A stretch of 15,356 bases of DNA, taken from positions 1 through 15,356 of the forward strand of contig JACIXM010000466.1 of NCBI GenBank assembly GCA_014360395.1, written 5' to 3'. This document shows positions 7,641 to 14,335 of the stretch, one piece after another. Numbering within the stretch: position 1 is the stretch's first letter; each line of letters opens with the position of its first letter. The DNA comes from Actinotalea sp. (GTDB lineage: Bacteria; Actinomycetota; Actinomycetes; Actinomycetales; Cellulomonadaceae). The translations under genes were made by a program, and so were the position numbers. Below the pieces are notes generated by a model, which saw only the letters and a program-made list of their open reading frames with translations, did not search any database and was not told the origin of the DNA.

Positions 7641-8102
7641 TCAGGACACCTCGTCGCAGTACTCGACGAGCACCTCGGGCTGCTCGTCGGTGCCGGCCGC
7701 GTCGATCGTCGCCACGAGGGCCGAGGTCGCCGTGGCGGCGTCGTCCGGGGTGAACCGGACGTCCACGTGGGTGTCCTCCTCCCGGGCGACCTCGTGCTGC
7801 CAGCCCTCGGCCGCCTCGACGTCCTCGAGGACGAGCGCCCCGCCGGAGTCGTCGAGCACCACGGTCACGATGCCGGCGTCGCCCACCGGGTAGCGGCCGT
7901 CGGGTGAGGGCGAGAGGCGGACGCACTGGGCGGGAACGGCGTCCGACCCCGCGTCGAACGGCTCCGGGCTCGCCGTCGGGGAGAGATCCTCCACCTCGAG
8001 GTCCCGGTCGGTCGCCGTCTCGGGTTGCTCGTCCCCGCTCGCGCAGCCGGAGAGGGCGACGGCCGTGAGCAGTGAGAGGACGAACGCGGCGGGGCGGTGC
8101 AT
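7641..8102 (-). CDS. Small secreted lipoprotein of unknown function
   Basis: A 153-residue predicted lipoprotein with signal MHRPAAFVLSLLTAVALSGC; the lipobox LSGC puts the lipidated Cys at 20. A disordered Asp/Glu/Pro/Thr-rich linker (about 21-55) leads to a small acidic domain (about 57-153) with mainly beta character (GIVTVVLDDSGGALVLEDVE, THVDVRFTPDD, EVLVEYCDEVS). Cys60 and Cys149 frame this domain and could form a disulfide. I do not recognise the family. The start at 8102 is supported by GGAGG (8108-8112) and by the signal peptide; a longer reading from 8300 runs back through the VOC remnant and is not credible. The gene lies 88 bp before the CopD-CtaG gene on the same strand, so co-transcription, and a role in metal handling, are possible but unproven. 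Confidence 0.78.
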   Translation of the reverse strand: MHRPAAFVLSLLTAVALSGCASGDEQPETATDRDLEVEDLSPTASPEPFDAGSDAVPAQCVRLSPSPDGRYPVGDAGIVTVVLDDSGGALVLEDVEAAEGWQHEVAREEDTHVDVRFTPDDAATATSALVATIDAAGTDEQPEVLVEYCDEVS

Positions 8103-8170
8103 GGTGGCCTCCGGACGGTGGCGGACGGGTCCGTCCCCGAGTCGAGCACGCGGCGGCGTCGTCGGCATCC

Positions 8171-8203
8171 CGGGATCTCGACGTGCACGACGCGACCCGT
8201 CAT
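8171..8203 (-). pseudogene. 5' remnant of a second VOC (glyoxalase-fold) gene
   Basis: Read on minus from 8203, this segment encodes MTGRVVHVEIP, matching the intact VOC gene start MTGRVVHFEIP (8671-8703) at 30 of 33 bases, exactly 500 bp away. After codon 11 the similarity stops at once: the reading becomes CRRRRRVLDSG and runs into the lipoprotein gene in another frame. A purine-rich stretch (GAGGGGAA) lies in front of the ATG. This fits a tandem VOC duplicate that lost nearly all of its coding sequence. Confidence 0.6.
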
Positions 8204-8703
8204 GGCCGTTCCCCTCGGCCGTTGGTTCGGACGGGCCACCTGCGCGCCCGGGCTGTCCGACATGTCCGTTGCCGGTCTGCACCTGACCGGACCGTGACAC
8301 GACGTCGGACGGGGGACTGCTCGGCGGCGCTCTCCCACAGGCCGACGACGTTGCCCTCGCTGTCCTCGAAGTAGGCGCTGAACCCCATGTCGCCGACGGG
8401 CAGCTTCTCGCGCAGCGGCCGACCGCCCTGGGCCTCGATCCGGGCCAGGGTCGCGTCGATGTCCTCCACGTCGATGACGACGACGGGCACGCGGCCCACG
8501 GACTCCTCCCGCTCGATGAGGCCGCCGTTGATGAACCCCGGCTCGGTCGGGCCGGTCTCCGGCGTCGGGCCGGTGCTGACCATGAGGTAGCCGGGGTCCT
8601 GCTCCCACGGGGCGAACTCCCAGCCGAAGACCTGGGTGTAGAAGGCCCGGGCGCGCCGGGACTCGTCGAACGGGATCTCGAAGTGCACGACGCGGCCGGT
8701 CAT
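8200..8703 (-). CDS. VOC family (glyoxalase/bleomycin resistance fold) protein with an unusual C-terminal extension
   Basis: A 167-residue reading. Residues 1-125 form a single VOC module: MTGRVVHFEIPFDESRRARAFY opens it, FGWEF (26-30) is the usual helix-strand turn, VPVVVIDVEDIDATLARIEAQGG (73-94) is the centre, and FSAYFEDSEGNVVGLWE (108-124) is the typical end, with candidate metal ligands at His7 and the final Glu. Such proteins bind a metal and act on small molecules; the substrate here is unknown. Family members normally stop near residue 125. Here the frame continues for about 40 Arg-rich residues and ends at 8200, with its stop overlapping the ATG of the remnant VOC copy. The extension looks like read-through of decayed DNA. 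The start at 8703 is backed by GGAGAAGGG at 8711-8719. Confidence 0.85.
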   Translation of the reverse strand: MTGRVVHFEIPFDESRRARAFYTQVFGWEFAPWEQDPGYLMVSTGPTPETGPTEPGFINGGLIEREESVGRVPVVVIDVEDIDATLARIEAQGGRPLREKLPVGDMGFSAYFEDSEGNVVGLWESAAEQSPVRRRVTVRSGADRQRTCRTARARRWPVRTNGRGERP

Positions 8704-8729
8704 GTCCCCACCCTTCTCCAGCCCCAGGC

Positions 8730-8747
8730 CGGTGCCCGCGGGCACCG
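8730..8747. repeat. 18-bp perfect palindrome upstream of the VOC gene
   Basis: Two exact halves CGGTGCCCG and CGGGCACCG meet without a spacer, 27 bp upstream of the VOC start codon and 85 bp past the E2 stop. It could be an operator for the VOC gene or part of an end signal for the bkd operon. The rest of the 128-bp gap shows nothing else clear. Confidence 0.45.
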
Positions 8748-8831
8748 CGGCGCCGGGTCGTCGGCGTCACTGCCCGGTCTACTCCGGTCCCGGGGTGCCG
8801 ACAAGGGGACCAAGCGCCCCGACGGGGGAGG

Positions 8832-10280
8832 TCAGCCCCAGACCAGGCCCCTGGCGGGGTCCTCGAGCACGGCGGCGACGTCGGCCAGCAGCCGGGAGCC
8901 CAGGCCCCCGTCGATGAGCCGGTGGTCGAAGGACAGGGCGAGCTGGGTGACGTGGCGCTTGCGGATCCTCCCCTTGTGCACCCAGGGCTGCTCGCGGACC
9001 GCCCCGAACGCGAGGATCGCGGACTCCCCGGGGTTGAGGATCGGCGTGCCGGTGTCGATCCCGAAGACCCCGACGTTGGTGATGGTGATGGTGCCGTCGG
9101 ACATGTCCGTGGGCGTCGTCCGGCCGGCCCGCGCGGTGGCGGTGAGGTCGGCCAGGGCGGCGGCGAGGTCGTGCAGGCTCAGCCGGTGCGCGTCCTTGAT
9201 GTTCGGGACCACCAGGCCGCGGGGCGTCTGCGCGGCGATGCCGAGGTTGACGTAGTGCTTGTAGACGATCTCCTGGGTCTCGTCGACCCAGCTCGCGTTG
9301 ACCTCCGGGTGCCGGCGCACGGCGAGCAGCAGCGCCTTCGCCGCGATGAGCAGCGGCGTCACCCGGACGTCGGCGAACTCCCGGTCCTGGCGCAGCTGGG
9401 CGACGAGCTTCATCGTGCGGGTCACGTCGACGGTGTGGAAGACCGACACGTGCGGCGCCGTGAACGCGCTGGCGACCATGGCCTCGGCGGTCCGCTTGCG
9501 CACCGAGCGCACCGGCACCCGCGTGCTGCGGCCGTCCGGGGAGACCGTGCCCGAGGCGAGCCACGGCTCGTCGGTCGGGTAGTCGGTGAGCTCCCGGCCC
9601 TGGTTCGCCTCGGCCCGGGTGAGCACGTCCTCCCGCGTGACGATCCCGCCGGGGCCCGTCGGGGTCACCGTGGCGAGGTCGACCCCGAGGTCCTTGGCGA
9701 GGCGTCGGACGGGCGGCTTGGCGAGTACGCGCGCGCCGTCGGCCGATCGCGCGGGAGCGGCGGCCGCGGGCGGTTCGGCGGTGGTGGTGGTCGACGGGCC
9801 GCCGGCGGCCGTGCCGGTCGCGACCGACGACGACGCCCCGCGGCGTCGGCGCAGCGCACCGTGCGCGGCCACGCCGTACCCGACGAGCACCGCGCCGCTG
9901 CCCTCGCCGTCGCCCTCCGCGCCCTCCGCGCCGTCGGCGGGGGAGGCGGCGGGGGGCGGGGCGTCGTCGGCGGACGCCCCGGGGGCGGCAGCCGGACCGT
10001 CCCCAGCGGTGGGGCCGGCGGGCGCGGCGTCGTCGGCGCCCGTGTCGACGGTGATGATCGGGGTGCCGACGTCGACCGTGGTGCCGGGCGCGACGAGGAT
10101 CTCCGTCACGACGCCGTCGAACGGGCTGGGCAGCTCGACCAGCGACTTCGCGGTCTCGATCTCCACGATCGGCTGGTTGACCTCGACGCGGTCGCCGACG
10201 GCGACGTGCCAGGTGACGACCTCGGCCTCGGTCAGGCCCTCGCCGGCGTCGGGGAGGCGGAACTGCTCGAACCTCGGCAC
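8832..10280 (-). CDS. bkdC: Dihydrolipoamide acyltransferase (E2) of the branched-chain 2-oxoacid dehydrogenase complex
   Basis: A 482-residue core enzyme that takes the acyl group from E1 on a lipoyl arm and transfers it to CoA. Domains in order: lipoyl domain (about 3-79) with the lipoylated Lys45 in IETAKSLVE; an Ala/Pro/Gly/Asp-rich linker (80-180) with an Arg cluster at 144-147; the E3-binding domain (about 184-222, VLAKPPVRRLAKDLGVDL); and the catalytic domain (about 255-482) with the HxxxDG signature DHRLIDGG (His453, Asp457). One lipoyl domain and the DAGEGLTEAEVVTWHV start favour a Bkd-type over a pyruvate-type E2, though substrate cannot be fixed from sequence. The start is GTG at 10280, with GAGGAG six bases upstream. 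It is the third gene of the operon, 106 bp after E1-beta. No E3 gene is present here. Confidence 0.93.
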   Translation of the reverse strand: MPRFEQFRLPDAGEGLTEAEVVTWHVAVGDRVEVNQPIVEIETAKSLVELPSPFDGVVTEILVAPGTTVDVGTPIITVDTGADDAAPAGPTAGDGPAAAPGASADDAPPPAASPADGAEGAEGDGEGSGAVLVGYGVAAHGALRRRRGASSSVATGTAAGGPSTTTTAEPPAAAAPARSADGARVLAKPPVRRLAKDLGVDLATVTPTGPGGIVTREDVLTRAEANQGRELTDYPTDEPWLASGTVSPDGRSTRVPVRSVRKRTAEAMVASAFTAPHVSVFHTVDVTRTMKLVAQLRQDREFADVRVTPLLIAAKALLLAVRRHPEVNASWVDETQEIVYKHYVNLGIAAQTPRGLVVPNIKDAHRLSLHDLAAALADLTATARAGRTTPTDMSDGTITITNVGVFGIDTGTPILNPGESAILAFGAVREQPWVHKGRIRKRHVTQLALSFDHRLIDGGLGSRLLADVAAVLEDPARGLVWG

Positions 10281-10386
10281 GTGTCGCTCCTCGGTCGGGC
10301 CCGGTGGTCGGGCGGTGGGGTTGCTCGGGTGGGTGGGCCGCGGCGGGCGCCCCGGGTCGTGGCGGTGGGCGAAGCCGCCGCGGGCG

Positions 10387-11427
10387 TCAGTGCGCCAGCG
10401 ACCGGTCCACGGCCTCCAGGACGCGCTCGACGCTGGGCAGGTAGTCGTGCTCGAGCCGGGACACCGGGTAGGGCGTGTGGAAGCCGCCGACGCGCAGGAC
10501 CGGGGCCTCCAGGTGGTAGAAGCACGCCTCGCCGATGCGCGCGGCGACCTCGCTGCCCGTCCCGTACAGCGTCGGGGCCTCGTGGACGACGACGCAACGG
10601 CCGGTCCGGCGGACCGAGTCCGCGACGGTGGCGGTGTCCAGCGGGGAGATCGTGCGCAGGTCGACGACCTCGATGCTCGTGCCGTCCTGCGCGGCGGCCT
10701 CGGCGGCCCGCAGCGCCGTCGTCACCGCCGGCCCGTGCGCGACGAGGGTGACGTCGGTGCCGCGCCGGACCACGCGGGCGCGGTCGAGCCCGTCGCCGGT
10801 CGTGCGGCCCAGGTCGACCTCGGCCTTGTCCCAGTACCGGGCCTTGGGCTCGAGGAAGATCACGGGGTCCGGGGAGGCGATCGCCTCCTGCATCATCGTG
10901 TACGCGTCGCCCGGGGTCGCCGGGGTGACGACGCGCAGCCCCGCGGTGTGGGCGAAGAGGACCTCGGGGGACTCCGAGTGGTGCTCCACGGCGCCGATGC
11001 CGCCGCCGTAGGGGATGCGGATGACGACGGGCAGCGAGAGCCGGCCGCGGGAGCGGTAGTGCATCTTCGCCAGCATCGTCGTGATCTGGTCGAACGCGGG
11101 GAACACGAACCCGTCGAACTGGATCTCGCAGACCGGCCGGTACCCGCGCAGCGCCAGGCCGATCGCGGTGCCGACGATGCCGGACTCCGCCAGGGGCGTG
11201 TCGACGACGCGGTCCGGGCCGAAGTCCTTCTGCAGGCCGTCGGTGACGCGGAACACGCCGCCGAGCCGGCCGATGTCCTCGCCCATCAGCAGGACGGTCG
11301 GGTCGCCCTCCAGCGCCCGGCGCAGGCCGAGGTTGAGGGCCTTGCCCAGGGTCACGCGCTCGGTGCTGCGGGCGGCGGGCGCCGTCGTCGGCCGGGTGGT
11401 GGTGCCGGTGCTCGTCGGGGTGCTCAT
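10387..11427 (-). CDS. bkdB: 2-oxoacid dehydrogenase E1 component, beta subunit
   Basis: A 346-residue transketolase-like subunit that, with the alpha subunit, decarboxylates branched-chain 2-oxoacids using thiamine diphosphate. After a Thr-rich N-terminus (1-22) come the pyrimidine-binding domain (about 25-200) with LMGEDIGRLGG (Glu50 area), TPLAESGIVGTAIGLAL (77-93) and IPYGGGIGAVEHHSESPE (138-155), and the C-terminal domain (about 220-346) with VEVVDLRTISPLD-type sequence at 252-264 and VVHEAPTLYGTGSEV at 280-294. Length and motifs are complete. The start ATG at 11427 overlaps the alpha-subunit stop (ATGA), which shows translational coupling, and GGGAGGGG lies just upstream. A longer in-frame reading from 11949 is a shadow inside the alpha gene. 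Confidence 0.94.
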   Translation of the reverse strand: MSTPTSTGTTTRPTTAPAARSTERVTLGKALNLGLRRALEGDPTVLLMGEDIGRLGGVFRVTDGLQKDFGPDRVVDTPLAESGIVGTAIGLALRGYRPVCEIQFDGFVFPAFDQITTMLAKMHYRSRGRLSLPVVIRIPYGGGIGAVEHHSESPEVLFAHTAGLRVVTPATPGDAYTMMQEAIASPDPVIFLEPKARYWDKAEVDLGRTTGDGLDRARVVRRGTDVTLVAHGPAVTTALRAAEAAAQDGTSIEVVDLRTISPLDTATVADSVRRTGRCVVVHEAPTLYGTGSEVAARIGEACFYHLEAPVLRVGGFHTPYPVSRLEHDYLPSVERVLEAVDRSLAH

Positions 11428-12638
11428 CGGGCCCCTCCCGTCGCGGGCGCGTCCTCGAAGGCCGCCTCGTACTCGGTGAACCAGGCGCGCTCGTCGTCGA
11501 CGACGGCGTTCGGGGTCGCGTAGACGTGGTCGAACATCGTGGGCTTCTGGGGGGCCTGCATGGCGCGGACCGTCGCGCGGACGTGCTTGCCCAGCGCGTC
11601 GGCCTCGGCCGCGACCGACTCCAGGAATGCCTCGGGCAGCTCGCCGAGCGCGGCGAGGTGGGTGCGCAGGCGGTCGATCGGGTCCTTGGCGCGCCACTCC
11701 TCCTCCTCCGCGGCGGAGCGGTAGCGCGTGGGGTCGTCGGACGTCGTGTGCGCGCCCATCCGGTACGTGTAGGCCTCGACGAACGTCGGGCCGCCGCCGG
11801 AGCGGGCGCGCTCGAGCGCCTCGAGGGTCACGGCGTGCACCGCCAGGACGTCGTTGCCGTCGACCCGGACGCTGGGCACCCCGAAGCCCCGCCCGCGCTC
11901 GACCAGCGGCACGCGGGTCTGGCGGTCGGTCGGCTCGGAGATCGCCCACTGGTTGTTCTGGCAGAACAGCACGACCGGGGCGTTGTTCACGGCGGCGAAC
12001 ACCAGTGCCTCGTTCGTGTCGCCCTGGGAGGTCGCGCCGTCCCCGAAGTAGGCGACGACGGCGGTGTCGCGGGTCGGGTCGCCGGTACCGACGAGGCCGT
12101 CGCGCTGCACGCCCATCGCGTAGCCGGTCGCGTGCAGGGTGTGCGAGCCGATGACCAGCGTGTAGAGGTGGAAGTGGTGGGCCCTCGGGTCCCAGCCGCC
12201 GTGGTCGATGCCGCGGAACTGCTTGAGGATGTCGGTGAGGTCCAGGCCGCGGGTGTGGGCGACGCCGTGCTCGCGGTAGGAGGGGAACACGTAGTCCTGC
12301 GGCGCGAGGGCCCGGCCGGAGCCGACCTGCGCCGCCTCCTGGCCCAGCAGCGGCGCGTAGAGGCCGAGCTCGCCCTGGCGCTGCAGCGCGGTGGCCTCGG
12401 TGTCGAACCGGCGGACGAGCACCATGTCGCGGTACAGGCCGCGCAGGGCGTCGGCGTCGAGGTGGGCGACGCGCGCGCTGTAGGTGGGGTGCTCGACGCG
12501 CTCACCCGCGGGGGTGAGCAGCTGGACGAGCTCGGGCTCGGGCGAGCCGGAGGGCGTCAGGGGTGCGGTCCCGGCCGGGGTTCGCTCGGGGGTCGAGCCG
12601 TTCCCGGGTCGCGGGCGGGGGAGGTCGGTCGGCGTCAC
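11424..12638 (-). CDS. bkdA: 2-oxoacid dehydrogenase E1 component, alpha subunit
   Basis: A 404-residue thiamine-diphosphate-binding subunit. The cofactor motif runs from YFGDGATSQGDTNEAL (GDG at 199-201) to FCQNNQWAIS (NN at 228-229). Other family marks are DMVLVRRFDTEATALQRQGELG (71-92), FPSYREHGV (118-126) and YRMGAHTTSDDPTRYR in the later part, the region that carries the loop phosphorylated in mitochondrial enzymes. The first ~50 residues are Pro/Thr-rich with a conserved LLTPAGERV segment, as is usual in actinobacterial homologues. The start is GTG at 12638, with GAGAGG eight bases upstream. It is the first gene of the bkdABC operon and follows a 155-bp gap with a repeat-rich promoter. 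A pyruvate-type E1 is less likely given the E2 partner and the neighbouring aminotransferase. Confidence 0.94.
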   Translation of the reverse strand: MTPTDLPRPRPGNGSTPERTPAGTAPLTPSGSPEPELVQLLTPAGERVEHPTYSARVAHLDADALRGLYRDMVLVRRFDTEATALQRQGELGLYAPLLGQEAAQVGSGRALAPQDYVFPSYREHGVAHTRGLDLTDILKQFRGIDHGGWDPRAHHFHLYTLVIGSHTLHATGYAMGVQRDGLVGTGDPTRDTAVVAYFGDGATSQGDTNEALVFAAVNNAPVVLFCQNNQWAISEPTDRQTRVPLVERGRGFGVPSVRVDGNDVLAVHAVTLEALERARSGGGPTFVEAYTYRMGAHTTSDDPTRYRSAAEEEEWRAKDPIDRLRTHLAALGELPEAFLESVAAEADALGKHVRATVRAMQAPQKPTMFDHVYATPNAVVDDERAWFTEYEAAFEDAPATGGAR

Positions 12639-12671
12639 GCAGGGGTCCTCTCGGGTGGCGGCCAGGCCGGG

Positions 12672-12723
12672 TTACGCCAGCGTAGGCTACGGCTCCGTAG
12701 GTACGGGTGGAGGACCCCCACAA
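12672..12723 (-). promoter_or_regulatory. Candidate bkd promoter with a cluster of TACGG/CCGTA inverted repeats
   Basis: Within 35 bp there are four overlapping inverted repeats: TTACGC-CA-GCGTAG (12672-12685, one mismatch), CGTAG-G-CTACG (12681-12691), CTACGG-CT-CCGTAG (12687-12700, perfect) and CCGTA-GG-TACGG (12695-12706, perfect). On the minus strand TTGTGG (12718-12723) and TACGGA (12694-12699) are 18 nt apart and could be -35 and -10 elements; the perfect 14-bp repeat covers the -10. This arrangement fits repression, for example by a TetR-family acyl-CoA sensor or an Lrp-type BkdR. The regulator is not in the window. Confidence 0.5.
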
Positions 12724-12793
12724 CGCTACGCCCCGCGGCCTTGTGCCGACCCTCCAACGCCTAGGACCTCCGGCCCGGGTGGGGGACCGGCCC

Positions 12794-13879
12794 TCAGCGC
12801 CAGGCCGCGGCGACCTCCAGGAACCGGTCGTTCGCCTCGGGCGTCCCGATGCTGACCCGCAGGCCCTCACCGGCGAACGGGCGCAGCAGCAGCCCGTGGG
12901 CGGCCGCGTCGACCGCGAGGTCGGCGGTGCGCTCACCGGTGGCCAGCCAGACGAAGTTGCCCTGCGGCTCCGGGACGTCCCAGCCCTGCGCCCCGAGCGC
13001 CGCGTGCACCCGTCCGCGCTCGGCCACCAGGGCGTCGACCCGGGCCAGGAGCTCCGCCTCCGCCGCCGGCTCGAGGCTGGCCAGCGCGGCGACCTGCGCG
13101 AGGTGGTTGACACCGAACGGCGTCGCGGCCGTCCGGATCCCGCGGGCGACCTCCGGCCGGGCCACGGCGTACCCCACGCGCAGCGCCGCGAGCCCGTAGG
13201 CCTTGGAGAACGTCCGCAGGACGACGACGTTCGGGTGCGCCGCGAGGGCAGCACGGCTGTCGAGGGGGTCGGGCGAGCGGACGAACTCCACGTACGCCTC
13301 GTCCAGCACGACGACGACGTGCGGGGGCACCCGCTGGAGGAACGCCATGACCTCGGTGTGGGCCAGCGCGGGACCGGTGGGGTTGTTCGGGGAGCACAGC
13401 AGGACGACGCGGGTCCGCTCGGTGACGGCGGCCGCCATGGCGTCGAGGTCGTGCCGGCCCGCCGCGTCGACCGGGACGGGCACGCCGACGGCACCCTGGA
13501 GCTGCACCAGGATCGGGTAGGCCTCGAACGAGCGCCACGCGTGGACGACCTCGTCGCCGGCGTCGCAGAAGGCCTGCAGGACGTGGCCGAGGACCGCGAC
13601 GGACCCGGTGCCCGCGACGACGGCCGCCGGCTCCACGTCGTGCCGCGCGGCCAGGGCCTCGCCGAGCTCGGTCGCGAACATGTCCGGGTACCGGTGCAGC
13701 TGACCCGCCGCCCGCTCGACCGCGGCGAGCACCGACGGCAGCGGCGGGTACGGGGTCTCGTTGGAGGAGAGCTTGTGCGCGGCCGGGTCCGCGGCGCGCG
13801 CCCCCGGCACGTAGGCGGGGATCCGGTCGACGACGGCGCGGAACCGGACGGTCGCGGGCTGCGGAGCGGCGCTGGTCAC
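12794..13879 (-). CDS. pat: Aromatic amino acid (phenylalanine) / histidinol-phosphate aminotransferase, HisC/Pat type
   Basis: A 361-residue fold type I PLP aminotransferase. Cofactor residues are visible: Asn165-Asn166-Pro167 (SPNNPTG), Asp193 and Tyr196 (VLDEAYVEF), Lys226 (RTFSKAYGLAALRVGY) as the Schiff-base lysine, and Arg341 (GLRVSIGTPEAN). KLSSNETPYPPLPSV (36-50), RYPDMFATEL and AWRSFEAYPILVQ are closer to actinobacterial Pat than to a classical HisC, so aromatic transamination is the better call, although HisC activity cannot be excluded. No other his genes are nearby. GTG at 13879 gives the normal family length; the longer reading from 13936 would run into the control region of the divergent gene. 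A ribosome binding site for the GTG is weak (AGGTGG, 12 nt away). Confidence 0.87.
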   Translation of the reverse strand: MTSAAPQPATVRFRAVVDRIPAYVPGARAADPAAHKLSSNETPYPPLPSVLAAVERAAGQLHRYPDMFATELGEALAARHDVEPAAVVAGTGSVAVLGHVLQAFCDAGDEVVHAWRSFEAYPILVQLQGAVGVPVPVDAAGRHDLDAMAAAVTERTRVVLLCSPNNPTGPALAHTEVMAFLQRVPPHVVVVLDEAYVEFVRSPDPLDSRAALAAHPNVVVLRTFSKAYGLAALRVGYAVARPEVARGIRTAATPFGVNHLAQVAALASLEPAAEAELLARVDALVAERGRVHAALGAQGWDVPEPQGNFVWLATGERTADLAVDAAAHGLLLRPFAGEGLRVSIGTPEANDRFLEVAAAWR

Positions 13880-13942
13880 CGGATCAGGATGCCACCTGCG
13901 CGGATCCGTGCCCGCCGTCGGTGATCGTGGAAGCATGGCCGC

Positions 13943-14332
13943 ATGAGCTTCCTGCTGCGCGTCCTCATCAACGCCGCCGCGATCTGGCTGGCGACGGCGG
14001 TCCTCGACGGGCTCGAGGTCGTCGGCGGCGACGACAGGACGTCGCGCGTGCTCGTCTTCCTCGCCGTCGCGCTGCTCTTCGGGGTGGTCAACGCGGTCGT
14101 CCGGCCGATCGTGTCCTTCCTGTCCTTCCCGCTCTACATCCTCACGCTGGGCCTGTTCACCCTGGTGGTCAACGCCCTGATGATCATGCTGACCGGGTGG
14201 CTGTCGGAGCTGACGGACTTCGGCCTGCGCGTGGACGGCTTCTGGACCGCCCTGCTGGCCGGGCTCATCGTCGCCGTCGCGAGCTTCGTGCTGAGCCTCG
14301 TGGTGCCCGGCGCCCGCAAGGGCCGGGACTGA
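13943..14332 (+). CDS. Four-helix membrane protein, phage holin family 4 superfamily IV (PF04020, YvlD-like)
   Basis: A 129-residue integral membrane protein with four hydrophobic helices (about 3-20, 34-52, 60-86 and 100-122). The diagnostic segment is VVNAVVRPIVSFLSFPLY followed by LTLGLFTLVVNALMIML (about 48-84), typical of PF04020. Despite the family name these are widespread chromosomal proteins with no proven lysis role, and there are no phage genes around it. It ends with GARKGRD in the cytosol. ATG at 13943 is preceded by GGAAG; a four-codon reading (ATG at 13935) ends across this start. It is divergent from the aminotransferase gene (63 bp apart) and converges with the hydrolase gene, with only 3 bp between stop codons. 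Confidence 0.88.
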   Translation: MSFLLRVLINAAAIWLATAVLDGLEVVGGDDRTSRVLVFLAVALLFGVVNAVVRPIVSFLSFPLYILTLGLFTLVVNALMIMLTGWLSELTDFGLRVDGFWTALLAGLIVAVASFVLSLVVPGARKGRD

Positions 14333-14335
14333 GCC

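Noticed and set aside
5483..7753. A 756-codon open frame on the plus strand opposite the CopD-CtaG gene
   Set aside because: Its product is Arg/Gly/Asp/Gln-rich with no domain, while the minus strand encodes a clear multi-helix protein. It is an antisense shadow caused by high GC.
8203..8300. A 219-residue version of the lipoprotein starting at 8300
   Set aside because: The extra 66 residues run through the VOC remnant region and would bury the lipoprotein signal; the ATG at 8102 has GGAGG and a proper lipobox.
9890..9960. Short tandem GC-rich repeats on the plus strand (gcgccctcc units)
   Set aside because: They encode the flexible Gly/Glu/Ala-rich linker of the E2 protein, a normal feature of these enzymes, not an independent repeat element.
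10281..10386. Possible regulatory element or small gene in the 106-bp gap between E1-beta and E2
   Set aside because: Only G/C-rich sequence with short weak stems; no start-stop reading with a good ribosome binding site apart from that of bkdC itself.
8922..10751. A 609-codon open frame on the plus strand opposite the E2 and E1-beta genes
   Set aside because: Antisense shadow of well-conserved bkd genes; no recognisable protein features.
13943..14332. Evidence of a prophage from the 'phage holin' family name
   Set aside because: PF04020 proteins are common chromosomal membrane proteins. There is no integrase, endolysin, structural gene or att site around it.
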